From Actinophytocola sp. (GTDB lineage Bacteria; Actinomycetota; Actinomycetes; Mycobacteriales; Pseudonocardiaceae): a DNA stretch of 45,101 nucleotides. Both the position numbers and the translations under genes were made by a program. The DNA is taken from contig NZ_WHTD01000056.1 of the NCBI RefSeq assembly GCF_009379765.1, positions 1 to 45,101 of the forward strand, in the 5' to 3' direction. Below, one piece after another: positions 1-8,573 of the stretch. The number at the start of each line of letters is the position of its first letter. Position 1 is the stretch's first letter. The notes below the pieces were generated by a model. It did no database searches. It saw nothing but the letters and a program-made list of their open reading frames with translations, and was not told the origin of the DNA.

Positions 1-251
1 ACCTGCTCGGCGCCACACCCGGCGACACCCTGGACGACCTGTTCCCGGGCTCCGGTGCCGTCACCCGCGCCTGGCACACCTTCACCCAACCCCACCCCAA
101 CCCGCCCAACCGGGCCGCCCCGCCGGACCCGTCACACCAGGACCGGGCCGACGCGTCGCGCCAGGTCCTGCACGACGCGTCGCGTCACCCTCGAGGCGGA
201 CACGACACGTCGCGCCCGCCGGCGGGCGCGACGCAACGGAGGACAGCATGA
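1..251 (+). CDS. C-terminal part of a probable DNA methyltransferase-like protein (partial)
   Basis: Frame 3 is open from the window edge to a TGA at 249-251; the start lies outside the window. The visible sequence begins LLGATPGDTLDDLFPGSGAV and continues TRAWHTF. The phrase LFPGSG followed by a short helix resembles the D-P-x-x-GSG segment of SAM-dependent DNA methyltransferases, and proteins with this tail occur in actinobacterial phages and integrative elements. The last 50 residues are low-complexity (Pro, His, Arg, Asp). The stop overlaps the next start (ATGA), so the two are translationally coupled in the element's replication operon. The function is inferred from one short motif only. 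Confidence 0.45.
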   Translation, partial: LLGATPGDTLDDLFPGSGAVTRAWHTFTQPHPNPPNRAAPPDPSHQDRADASRQVLHDASRHPRGGHDTSRPPAGATQRRTA

Positions 252-1195
252 GCGCCGCACCGCGTCGCGTCCTGCTGGACGCCCTGTTCGCTGCCGCGGT
301 GGACGCCGTCGAGTTGGGCTGGCCGGTGTTCTTGTTGGGCCGGTCGAAGCGGCCGTTGGCGAACTGCCCGGAGTGTCCGAAGCGTGGGGAGCCGGGCGCG
401 CATGACCCGCAGACCTGCGGGCACCTGACGTGTCACGGGTTCTACGCCGCCACGTGTGACGGGGACCGGATCGAGGCCATGATCACGGCCCATCCGGATG
501 GGCTGCTCGCCGTCCGCGCCGGGGCCGCGCCGGCCGGGGCCGGGGTCGTGGTGATCGATATCGACCCCGGTCACGGTGGCCGCCACGACCCCGGGCTGAT
601 GACACCCACCCTGGCGGTGGCGACCGGCAACCACGGCTGGCACCTGTACTACCGCCATCCCGGCCGGCCGGTGCTGTCCCGGCCGCTGCCCGGGGCGGTC
701 GGGGTGGATGTGAAAGCGGAGGGCGGGTACGTCGTGCTGCCCCCATCGGTGCATCCGGTCACGCGACGTCGGTACGAGTGGGCGAACCGGCGGGGTATCG
801 AGGAGATGCCCCCGCTCCTGACCGCGACGGTGCTCACACCACCCGCAGCTGCGGTACCGGCCGTGACCCGGCGGCGGGTCGCCCACGGCAGCACCGGGTC
901 CAGCGCCGGTACCGCAGCTGCGGGTGGTGGCCGGATCCGCCACCCGGACAACCTGGTCGGCGCGTGTCTGGCCGCGGTGCGGGCCGCACCGGAAGGCCGG
1001 CGGCGGGTCACGCTCTACGGCGCCGCCCGTGGTGTCGCCCGGGTGATCCTCGCCGGTCACCTCACCCCCGACACCGGTGTGGACCTGCTCACCGACGCGG
1101 GCCGGGATGCCGACCAGACCGACCGGGACATCCACGCCGCCATCACCGGTGGCTTCGCCGCGGAAGGACTCACCGAAGGGCTCGCGCACCCATGA
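248..1195 (+). CDS. Bifunctional DNA primase/polymerase (prim-pol, AEP superfamily)
   Basis: A 315-residue protein of the archaeo-eukaryotic primase type found in replication modules of actinobacterial integrative elements; it would make primers and extend them at the element's origin. The N-terminal part shows the catalytic D-x-D in VVVIDIDPGHGG (about residue 100) and the downstream histidine region GNHGWHLYYRHP (about residue 125). Cysteines in LANCPECPKRGEPG and QTCGHLTCHG (residues 37-65) resemble a metal-binding insert. A Pro/Ala/Gly-rich linker follows around residues 195-225, then a helical C-terminal domain. The start has GGAGG at 238-242, followed by acagc. It overlaps the next gene by ATGA. 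Prim-pol calls of this kind are robust; the exact biochemical activity is inferred. Confidence 0.85.
   Translation: MSAAPRRVLLDALFAAAVDAVELGWPVFLLGRSKRPLANCPECPKRGEPGAHDPQTCGHLTCHGFYAATCDGDRIEAMITAHPDGLLAVRAGAAPAGAGVVVIDIDPGHGGRHDPGLMTPTLAVATGNHGWHLYYRHPGRPVLSRPLPGAVGVDVKAEGGYVVLPPSVHPVTRRRYEWANRRGIEEMPPLLTATVLTPPAAAVPAVTRRRVAHGSTGSSAGTAAAGGGRIRHPDNLVGACLAAVRAAPEGRRRVTLYGAARGVARVILAGHLTPDTGVDLLTDAGRDADQTDRDIHAAITGGFAAEGLTEGLAHP
837..929. repeat. Perfect 25-bp inverted repeat inside the prim-pol gene
   Basis: Positions 837-861 are the exact reverse complement of 905-929, separated by 43 bp. Each arm contains CCCGCAGCTGCGG-type sequence. The repeat encodes the Ala/Pro/Gly linker of the prim-pol (TPPAAAVPA and AGTAAAGGG), so it does not interrupt a folded domain. 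A perfect 25-bp match is far more than codon bias predicts. It could form a cruciform or mRNA hairpin, or be a trace of a small inversion or insertion. Confidence 0.8.
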
Positions 1196-2814
1196 CCAGC
1201 ACACAGGCCCGCGCGTTGCGACCGGTCGGGGACGACGGTCGCGCGACGGTGCGTGTCAGCGGTGACCCCGACGCCATCCGCACCCTGACCGCCCTGTTCG
1301 ACCAGCGGGGCATCCCGGACACCTACGTCCGCGACGGGGAACTGCTCGTGGTCGAACCGGTGTCCGGCACCGCCCCCGCCGCCGGGGACGACAACGCGCC
1401 GCTGCCGCTGGCCGCGACCGTGTGCACCCCGCCGCGGCTGGCCGCGTTGCTCGCCGAGCACGTCAACGTCATCGAGTCCCGCGCCGCCGGCAAGGACGGC
1501 CACACCGAGGTCCCCGTGACCCCCTCCCGGACGGTGCTCTCCGCGGTGCTCTCCCACCGGCACTGGCCCGGCCTGCCCGCCCTGCGCGGGCTGATCTCCG
1601 CCCCCGTCCTCCGGCCCGATGGGACGTTGTTGCAGGACCCGGGCTACGACCCGGCCACCGGCTACTACCTCACCACCCGCATGCGCATGGACCGCGTCCC
1701 CGACCAGCCCACCCCCGACCAGGTCGACACCGCGTGCACGTTCCTGCTCGACACGTTCCTCGCTGACTTCCCCTGGCGCGGCGACGCTGACCGCGCGAAC
1801 TACCTCGCGCTGCTGGTCACCCCGCTGCTCCGGCCCTACACGCGTGCGCTGGTCCCGTTCGGGATCGTGGATGCGACCATGCCCGGCTCCGGGAAAACAA
1901 TCCTCACCAGCTGTATCGGCCTGTTGGTCGGGCAGCGGGTGTTGACCTGGCCCGACGCCGACGACGAACTCCGCAAGGCCATCACCACCGTTCTCGCCGA
2001 CCAGGTCGGCGCCGTGGTGTTCGACAACCTCATCGAGGGCCACGTCATCAACTCCGCGGTCCTCGCCCGGTTGATCACCGAACGCACCTGGACCGACCGG
2101 CGCCTCGGCTCCAACACCGCCGCCACGTTCACCAACGACCGCATCTGGCTCGCCACCGGCAACAACCTCCGCGTCGGCGGCGACATGGCCTCCCGCTCCG
2201 TGTGGGTCCGCCTCGACCCCGACTGCCCCCAACCCGAAGCCCGCTCGGGGTTCTCCATCCCGAACCTGGACACCTGGATCCTGGACCCGGACAACCAGGC
2301 CCTCGTGCTGCACCACCTCCTCGTGCTGGTGGTCGACTGGTGCCGCCACGGCGCACCCACCAGCACCGCCGTACCGCAGATGCGGCAGTTCACCCGCTGG
2401 GCCCAACACCTCGGCGGGTTCCTCACCCACCACGGCATCGGCGACTTCCTCGCCAACCACACCGACGCCGCCGCGCTCGACGAAGACGCCGCCGAGTGGG
2501 CCCATTTCCTGCACACCTGGCACCACATCTTCGCCGACCGGCCCATCACCGCCCGCGACCTGCGTGCCAGCGCCGACCCCGAACCCGGCCGGCCCGACCC
2601 CTGGGCCGGCACCTTCCCCACCACACCGTCTGGCCGCCCGCTCACCGTGAAGTCGCTCGGCCGGCTCCTCACCGGCCAAACCGGACGCTGGCGCGGCGAC
2701 ATCGTGCTACGCAGCGCAACCGACACCCACGCCAACGCCCGCTCCTACTGGGTCCAGCTCGACGACCCCGCAACTCCAACCCGCAAACCCGCAAACCCGC
2801 AAAACCCACCCTGA
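1192..2814 (+). CDS. Replication initiator / helicase-like ATPase of the integrative element
   Basis: A 540-residue protein read from the ATG that overlaps the prim-pol stop (ATGA); an upstream-open frame exists but would run through the prim-pol gene. A P-loop is visible at about residues 228-236 (TMPGSGKTIL) with a Walker-B-like segment VGAVVFDNLIEG near residue 275 and an arginine-rich sensor region (TNDRIWLATGNNLRVGGD). The arrangement suits a hexameric helicase or DNA-binding ATPase that partners the prim-pol. The C-terminus (RKPANPQNPP) is encoded by three AACCCGCA iterons that begin the repeat region downstream, so gene and candidate origin overlap. The assignment to replication rests on the motif and the neighbourhood. 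Confidence 0.75.
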   Translation: MTSTQARALRPVGDDGRATVRVSGDPDAIRTLTALFDQRGIPDTYVRDGELLVVEPVSGTAPAAGDDNAPLPLAATVCTPPRLAALLAEHVNVIESRAAGKDGHTEVPVTPSRTVLSAVLSHRHWPGLPALRGLISAPVLRPDGTLLQDPGYDPATGYYLTTRMRMDRVPDQPTPDQVDTACTFLLDTFLADFPWRGDADRANYLALLVTPLLRPYTRALVPFGIVDATMPGSGKTILTSCIGLLVGQRVLTWPDADDELRKAITTVLADQVGAVVFDNLIEGHVINSAVLARLITERTWTDRRLGSNTAATFTNDRIWLATGNNLRVGGDMASRSVWVRLDPDCPQPEARSGFSIPNLDTWILDPDNQALVLHHLLVLVVDWCRHGAPTSTAVPQMRQFTRWAQHLGGFLTHHGIGDFLANHTDAAALDEDAAEWAHFLHTWHHIFADRPITARDLRASADPEPGRPDPWAGTFPTTPSGRPLTVKSLGRLLTGQTGRWRGDIVLRSATDTHANARSYWVQLDDPATPTRKPANPQNPP

Positions 2815-2975
2815 CCAGCAAACATAAACCTGCGGGTTTCTCGCGGGTTTGCGGGTTTAACCAGCGGCGGGGCATCTCCATACGGGGCTTGCGGGTTTCA
2901 AACCCGCACCCAACCACCCAAACCCGCCACCATTCCCGCAGCTCACAGCCCATCTCGCGGGTTTGCGGGTTTGCG
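2778..2975. repeat. Iteron-like AACCCGC / GCGGGTT array, candidate replication origin or operator
   Basis: Ten or more copies of a heptamer occur in both orientations. AACCCGC is at 2778, 2786 and 2794 (8-bp period, inside the end of the helicase gene), about 2901 and about 2921. GCGGGTT is at 2832, 2843, 2851, 2891, 2957 and 2965. The first three copies and the copies at 2832-2857 can pair as a stem, and 2891-2907 is a 17-bp palindrome. The array fills the gap between the helicase and excisionase genes. This layout resembles iterons of theta or AICE replicons, but an operator for the xis-int promoter is an alternative. Confidence 0.7.
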
Positions 2976-3066
2976 GAACACCTTCCCCCCGCCCACCACA
3001 GAGCAAACCGCGTTGCCGCTACAGAACGTCACCACACCGGGCCACGCAGGCAAGAACGGAGAACCC

Positions 3067-3282
3067 ATGACCACCACCAACCCGGCCGACCCCGACGCGC
3101 CGCGCATCCTGCTCACCGTCGAGGCCGCCGCCGAGCGGCTCTCCATCAGCCGCACCCGCATGTACGCCCTCATCAAGACAGGAGACGTGACCTCCGTCCG
3201 CGTCGGCCGACTTCGCCGCATCCCAACCGCCGCCCTGGACGCCTTCACCACACAACTCCTCACCACCCAACACGCAGCCTGA
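3067..3282 (+). CDS. Excisionase / helix-turn-helix DNA-binding protein
   Basis: A 71-residue protein with the MerR/excisionase-type fold: LLTVEAAAERLSISRTRMYALIKTGDVTSVRVGRLRRIPTAALDAF gives helix-turn-helix, wing and the typical R-R-I-P ending. The start at 3067 has GGAG at 3059-3062, 4 nt upstream; a longer frame from 2971 exists but lacks a signal. It lies 34 bp upstream of the integrase, the usual place for the recombination directionality factor of AICEs. It would bend DNA at the attachment site and shift the integrase toward excision. Confidence 0.85.
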   Translation: MTTTNPADPDAPRILLTVEAAAERLSISRTRMYALIKTGDVTSVRVGRLRRIPTAALDAFTTQLLTTQHAA

Positions 3283-3316
3283 CCGGGCCCAAAACCAGCC
3301 ACGAAAGGACTCGTAA

Positions 3317-4693
3317 ATGCCACGCAAGAAACGTGCCGAAGGAACACGCGCACCCAACGGTGCCTCATCCATTTACCTCGGCGGTGACGGGAAATGGCAC
3401 GGCCGCGTCACCGTAGGCGTCAAAGACGACGGTCGCCCCGACCGACGACACATCGAACGCAAGACTGAAGCTGAAGTGACCGACGCCGTCCGCGAACTGG
3501 AGAACCAACGCAACACGGGCAAGGTTCGGAAAACCGGACGCGCCTGGACAGTCGAAAAATGGCTTCGACACTGGGTTGAGAACATCGCGGCGCCCTCCGT
3601 GCGACGGACCACAATGGTTGGTTACCGTTCATCCGTGTACAACCACCTGATTCCGGGAATCGGTGCACATCGGCTGAACAAGCTGCAACCAGAGCACCTC
3701 GAAACGCTGTACGCCAAGCTGCAACTCACGAAGGACAAGGGGGGCAAGGGTCTCGCACCCGCGACCGTTCACCTGGCGCATCGGACGCTGCGGGTCGCGC
3801 TCGGTGAGGCGATGCGCCGCGACCGTGTCGTGGCCAACGTCGCAAAAATCGCCAAGCCACCGCGAGTCGACGAAGACGAAATCGTGCCATTCACCATGGA
3901 GGAAGCGCGGCTGATTCTGGACACAGCCGCGACCGTGCGCAACAGCGCACGATTCGTGGTCGCGCTGACGCTCGGACTTCGACGCGGTGAAGCCCTCGGG
4001 CTGAAATGGTCCGATATCGACGTCAAATGGCGGCACGGCTGCGCCAAGAACAGCGACTGTCGCGGCGGGTCCGCGCAATTCTGCCCAGACCGTCAGCTCA
4101 AGTCCGCGACCATGACCATTCGACGCGCTGTGCAGCAATTCGTCTGGCAGCACGGCTGTCCGGACGCCAAACCATGCGGTCGGAAATACGGGGCGCACTG
4201 CCCACAACGGCACGGCGGGGGAGTGGTCACCACCGACGTGAAGTCCCGGGCCGGCCGCCGGACGGTGGGCATGCCCGCTCAGTTGGTGCACGCGATCGAG
4301 CGGCACCGCGAACGCCAGGCGCTCGAACGCGCTCACGCCGCCAACATGTGGCGGGAGGAGGACTGGGTGTTCACCAACCGACTCGGTGGCCCGGTCCACC
4401 CGTCCGTGGATCACGAGTCGTGGAAGGCGTTGCTGCGCAAGGCAAACGTGCGGGACGCGCGACTGCACGACGCTCGGCACACGGCCGCGACGATGCTCCT
4501 TGTATTGAAGGTGCCGCTGCCGGCGGTCATGCAGGTGATGGGCTGGTCTGACGCCTCGATCGCCAAGCGGTACATGCACGTCCCGAGCGAGTTCCTAGCC
4601 GCCATCGCGGACCAGGTGGGCGGTCTCGTCTGGGCCGACCCGACCGACGACGAAGAGGACGACCCGCCGGCCGGTGTGCCGGTACCGGCCTGA
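3317..4693 (+). CDS. Tyrosine site-specific integrase
   Basis: A 458-residue phage-type integrase. The N-terminal region has an AP2-like arm (SSIYLGGDGKWHGRVTVG), followed by a SAM-like core-binding domain (about residues 75-190) and a catalytic domain. Catalytic residues are visible: Arg in TLGLRRGEALGLKW, HxxR in LHDARHTAATML, and Tyr in IAKRYMHV; the second histidine is a Trp (MGWSD), as is common in actinobacterial members. A Cys-rich insert around residues 245-300 (CAKNSDC, CPDAKPC, HCPQRHG) is unusual and may bind metal. The stop lies about 100 bp from the 3' end of a tRNA-Ser, as expected if that tRNA is the attachment site. Base composition is a little lower in GC than its neighbours. 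Confidence 0.93.
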   Translation: MPRKKRAEGTRAPNGASSIYLGGDGKWHGRVTVGVKDDGRPDRRHIERKTEAEVTDAVRELENQRNTGKVRKTGRAWTVEKWLRHWVENIAAPSVRRTTMVGYRSSVYNHLIPGIGAHRLNKLQPEHLETLYAKLQLTKDKGGKGLAPATVHLAHRTLRVALGEAMRRDRVVANVAKIAKPPRVDEDEIVPFTMEEARLILDTAATVRNSARFVVALTLGLRRGEALGLKWSDIDVKWRHGCAKNSDCRGGSAQFCPDRQLKSATMTIRRAVQQFVWQHGCPDAKPCGRKYGAHCPQRHGGGVVTTDVKSRAGRRTVGMPAQLVHAIERHRERQALERAHAANMWREEDWVFTNRLGGPVHPSVDHESWKALLRKANVRDARLHDARHTAATMLLVLKVPLPAVMQVMGWSDASIAKRYMHVPSEFLAAIADQVGGLVWADPTDDEEDDPPAGVPVPA

Positions 4694-4740
4694 CGGACGG
4701 GGGCAACTGAGACGGAAACTGAGACGGGCGGCCGTTCGAG

Positions 4741-4790
4741 ACAGGAAACGCCGGGCGTCCATGATCACGGCTGCCCGGCGTTTTGCCTGT
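4741..4790. terminator. Rho-independent terminator between integrase and tRNA-Ser
   Basis: The arms AAACGCCGGGC (4746-4756) and GCCCGGCGTTT (4773-4783) pair perfectly, and ACAGG / CCTGT extends the stem after a small bulge. A T-run (TTTT, 4781-4784) follows on the + strand and an A-run on the other side, so it could stop both the integrase transcript and the tRNA transcript. Confidence 0.8.
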
Positions 4791-4798
4791 TCGGAGCG

Positions 4799-4885
4799 CG
4801 GAGGATGCGGGATTTGAACCCGCGAGGGCTATCACACCCAACACGATTTCCAATCGTGCGCACTAGGCCACTATGCGAATCCTCC
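4799..4885 (-). tRNA. tRNA-Ser (anticodon GGA)
   Basis: Read on the minus strand, the acceptor arms GGAGGAT and ATCCTCC pair. The anticodon stem CACGA/TCGTG holds the loop TTGGAAA with anticodon GGA, and there is a long variable arm as in class II tRNAs. The T arm is GCGGGTTCAAATCCCGC. The discriminator base is G and CCA is not encoded. The 3' end faces the integrase gene, so this is the probable attB/attR of the element; the other att copy lies left of the window. Confidence 0.95.
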
Positions 4886-4982
4886 GCCGGGCACCCTACC
4901 GGAGCGCCGCCGGCCTCCCCAAACGGCTCCCGGCGCTACCGGGTCTGGACCAAGCCATGGCCTGGCGCCTGAGCTGAGGTTG

Positions 4983-4996
4983 GGTAATCGATTACC
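4983..4996. promoter_or_regulatory. Palindromic operator GGTAATCGATTACC upstream of the GH116 gene
   Basis: A perfect 14-bp palindrome with a central CG, the hallmark of LacI-family sites in front of sugar-utilisation genes. It abuts the ribosome binding site (GGAGG, 4997-5001), so a bound repressor would block transcription start or early elongation. A 12/14 match occurs at 8548-8561 in front of the next gene. No LacI regulator gene is in the window. Confidence 0.55.
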
Positions 4997-5007
4997 GGAG
5001 GCTCTCA

Positions 5008-8000
5008 ATGACGACTGCATCCGAGTGTTGTCCTGGCGGCGAGCGTGGTGGGTGCGGCGGCCACGGGCAGTCCAGACGGGCGTTCCTCGCCATGGGTGTG
5101 GCCGGGCTCGGCGTGCTCGCCGCGCCGGCACCCGTGGCCGCCGCCCTCGGGCTCGATCCCCAAGGACTCGTCAGCGTCCCGGAGGACAAGCACCTCACCG
5201 ACGACATCGTGCGTGCCCTGAAAGCCCGCGGCACGCCCACCGAGTACAGCGGCGCCGCCCTGCGGCACATCGGCATGCCGGTCGGCGGCGGGTGCAGCGG
5301 CCAGGTCTACCTCGCGGGCGACGGGCGGCTCTGGGCCTGGGACATCCTCAACCCCGCCACGTTCCCGCTCGGTGGCGCCAGCGGGCGGCCCCCACTACGC
5401 CGAGCCGCTCACCGTCCGCTCGCCCTTCGCGCAGGGGTTCACGATCCGGGCGCAGGGGCAGAGCCGCACGTTCGACGCGGACGGCTTCCGCGACGTCCGG
5501 TTCGTCGGCCAGTACCCGGTCGGCACCATCCGGTACCGGGACAACGATTGCCCGCTCGAGGTGACCGCCGAGGCGTTCTCCCCGTTCATCCCGCTGAACG
5601 TCGACGACTCGACCCTCCCCGCGACCACCCTCTCGTTCACCCTGCGCAACCGAACCAGCAGCGCCGTCGCGGCCGAGGTCGTCGGCTCGAGTGCCAACCC
5701 CGTCTGCCTCACGACCCGCGACCAGCAGCCCACCGAGCTCACCGCGACGCCGTTCCGCAAGGGCCGGACGACCGGGGTCGAGTTCGGCGCGCGCGAAACC
5801 GAGGACGCCGACCATGACATCGTGTTCGAGGACTGGGAGTCCGGCGACGGCTGGACGGTCGACGGCGACGCGTTCCGCATCGTCACCCAGGCCGAGATCC
5901 CCGGCTACATGCGCCGCTTCGGCGACCTCCTCCTCTCCGGCACGCACTTCGTCACCTCACACCGGATCGGCGACCCCGACCCCGACGGGCACCAGGGCAC
6001 GCTGACCAGCCGCGAGTTCACCATCGAACGCCGCTACGTCGCGGTGAGCGTCGGCGGCGGCAACAGGTCCGGCGAGGTCGGCGTCGAGGTCGTCGTCGAC
6101 GGCCTGGTGGTCGCCGGCGCCACCGGCCACGACAGCGAACCCATGATCGCCACCATGCTCGACCTCGGCGCCCACCTGGGGCGGACCGCGCGGATCAGGA
6201 TCGTCGACCACGCCCAAGGCCCGTGGGCGCACGTCAACTGCGACGCGATCGTCTTCACCGATCGGCCCGACATCGTCGTCGAGGACTGGGCGTCGGGCAC
6301 CTACGACGCCTGGACCGTCACCGGCGACGCGTTCGGCGCCGGCCGGTCACCCCGGCCGAGACCCCGCCCGACTTCCGCCGCCCGTTCGGCGAGATCAACG
6401 ATCTCAACGTCGTCGGCACCCACTTCGTCACCTCGTACAACTTCCGTGCCGCCGGCGATCCCGATGCCTACCAGGGAAAGCTCACCAGCGATCCGTTCAC
6501 CGTCGAACGCCGCTACGTCACCGCCTGGGTCGGCGGCGGCGCGCACCCCGAGCGCACCTGTGTGAACGTCGTCGTGGACGGGCAGGCGGTCGCGAGCCTG
6601 CGCGGCCGCGAGATCGAACCGCTCACCGCCGTGTCGATCGACGTCGGCCGCTGGGCCGGCAAGCAGGCGCAGATCGAGGTCGTCGACTCGATCGCCGCCG
6701 GCTGGGGCCACGTGAACGTCGGCCGGATCGTGCTCGGCGACCGGCCGGTGCGCCGGGTGCCGATCGAGCGGCTGCCCGAGTTCGGCACGTTCGCGCTGGC
6801 GGCGGCCGACGGCGCCGAGGTGGCCGCCGAGGGCGGCGAGTCGGCCACCGTCACGGTGCGGGTGACCGTCCCACCCGGACAGTCCCGCACCGTCAGGTTC
6901 GTGCTCGCCTGGTACTTCCCCACGCCGCAGCCGGCTTCGTTCGGCTGGCTCCAGGGAGGGCAGGAGCTGCGCCACCACTACGCGACCAGGTTCGCGTCCG
7001 CGCGAGAGACCGCCGAGTACGTAGCGGGAAACCTCGACCGGCTCGCCGCGGAGACCAAGGAGTGGACGCGCACCTGGTACGCGGACTCCACGCTGCCGCA
7101 CTGGTTCCTCGAACGCACGCTCGCCAGTGCGTCCACAGTGGCCACCAACACCTGCTACCGCTTCGACAACGGCCGCTTCTACGCCTGGGAGGGCATCTAC
7201 TGCTGCGCCGGCACCTGCGGCCACGTCTGGAACTACGCCCAGGCCGTCGCGCGCCTGTTCCCCGAACTCGAACGGAGCACCCGCGAAACCGTCGACCTCG
7301 GCCTCGCGCTGCGGGACAACGGTGAGATCGGCAACCGCGGCGAGGCCGGCGAGGGCTGGTTCGCCGACGGCCAGTGCGGCACGATCCTGCGCGTCTACCG
7401 CGAGCACCAGATGTCCCCGGACGACGCGTTCCTCCGACGGGTCTGGCCCGCGGTGCGCAAGGCACTCGAGTGGGTCGTCACCCAGGACGGTGACGACGAC
7501 GGCATCCTCGAGGGCAGCAGTGGAACACGCTCGACGCCCAGTGGTGGGGCGAGATCCCGTGGATCAGCGGGCTCTACGTGGCCACGCTGCACGCCGGCGC
7601 GGCCATGGCCACCGAACTGGGCGCCGACCCGGACGCCGCCAGGTACACCCGGCTCGCCGAGCGCGGCTCGGCGTACCTGGAGAGCGCGCTGTGGAGCGAG
7701 GAGTACGGCTACTTCTTCCAGCGTGTCGACCCGGCGCACCCGACCGCGCCGAACTCCAACCGCGGCTGCCACATCGACCAGATGTACGGCCAGACCTACG
7801 CCGACCAGCTCGGCCTGCCCAGGGTGTTCCCGGCGGGCAAGGCGCGGACGGCGCTGACCAGCTTGTTCCGCAACAACTTCGTGCCCGACGCCGCGTCCTA
7901 CCGTCCACCCGGGATCCCGGCACCGCGGGTGTACGCGATGCCGGGCGAGGCCGGCACGGTGATGTGCACCTGGCCGCACGGCGGCTCGACCGAGGCCGGC

Positions 8001-8552
8001 CAGGGCGGGGTCGTCGGCTACTTCAACGAGGTGTGGACCGGCCAGGAGTACCAGCTCGCCGCGCACCTGTTCGCCGAGGGGATGGTAGCCGAGGCGCTCG
8101 CCGTCACCCGTGGCGTGCACGACCGGCACGATGCGCGGAAACGCAACCCCTACAACGAGATCGAGTGCAGCGACCACTACGCGCGGGCGATGATGAGCTA
8201 CGGCGTCTACCTCGCCGCGTGCGGCTACGAGTACCACGGGCCGCGCGGCCGCCTCGGGTTCGCGCCTCGACTGTCCCCCGAGGACTTCCGGGCCGCGTTC
8301 ACGACCGCGGAGGGTTGGGGGCTGTACCGGCAGAAGCGTCGCGGCGACCGGCAGGAGTGCGCGATCGAGCTGCGGCACGGGAGCCTGCGGGTGCGCACGC
8401 TCGCGTTCGAGGTGGCCGGGCCGGTGCGCTCGGTCCGGGTCAACGGGCGGCGGGCGGCGTTCACCGCCGAGGGCGCGCGGGTGGAGATCACGCTCGACGC
8501 GCCGCTGACGGTCCGGGCCGGGTCGACGCTCGAGGTCATCCTCGATAGGTAA
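5008..8552 (+). pseudogene. Secreted GH116-type beta-glucosidase/glucosylceramidase, interrupted by three 1-bp frameshifts
   Basis: Three frames join into one protein of about 1,180 residues. It starts with a Tat signal (SRRAFLAMGVAGLGVLAAP). The N-terminal domain of the family (HIGMPVGGGCSGQVYLAGDG) follows. Next come two similar modules of about 150 residues (EDWESGDGWTVDGDAF... and EDWASGTYDAWTVTGDAF..., each with a VGGG...VVVDG core), and then an (alpha/alpha)6 catalytic domain with the GH116-like segment DGDDDGILEGS-WNTLDAQWWGE. The breaks look like one extra G near 5385, one lost C near 6342 and one lost C near 7521; each repair restores the family sequence exactly. Single-base changes in short G/C runs suggest sequencing error as much as true inactivation. 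It would act outside the membrane on beta-glucosides or glucosylated lipids. Confidence 0.75.
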
Positions 8553-8561
8553 TCGATTTCA
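8548..8561. promoter_or_regulatory. Second copy of the GGTAATCGATT operator
   Basis: GGTAATCGATTTCA matches 12 of 14 positions of the perfect palindrome at 4983-4996 and again sits just ahead of a GGAGG ribosome site. It overlaps the GH116 stop codon. The shared motif suggests that the glycosidase and the following GTPase gene answer to one regulator. Confidence 0.45.
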
Positions 8562-8573
8562 CGGAGGTGCATG

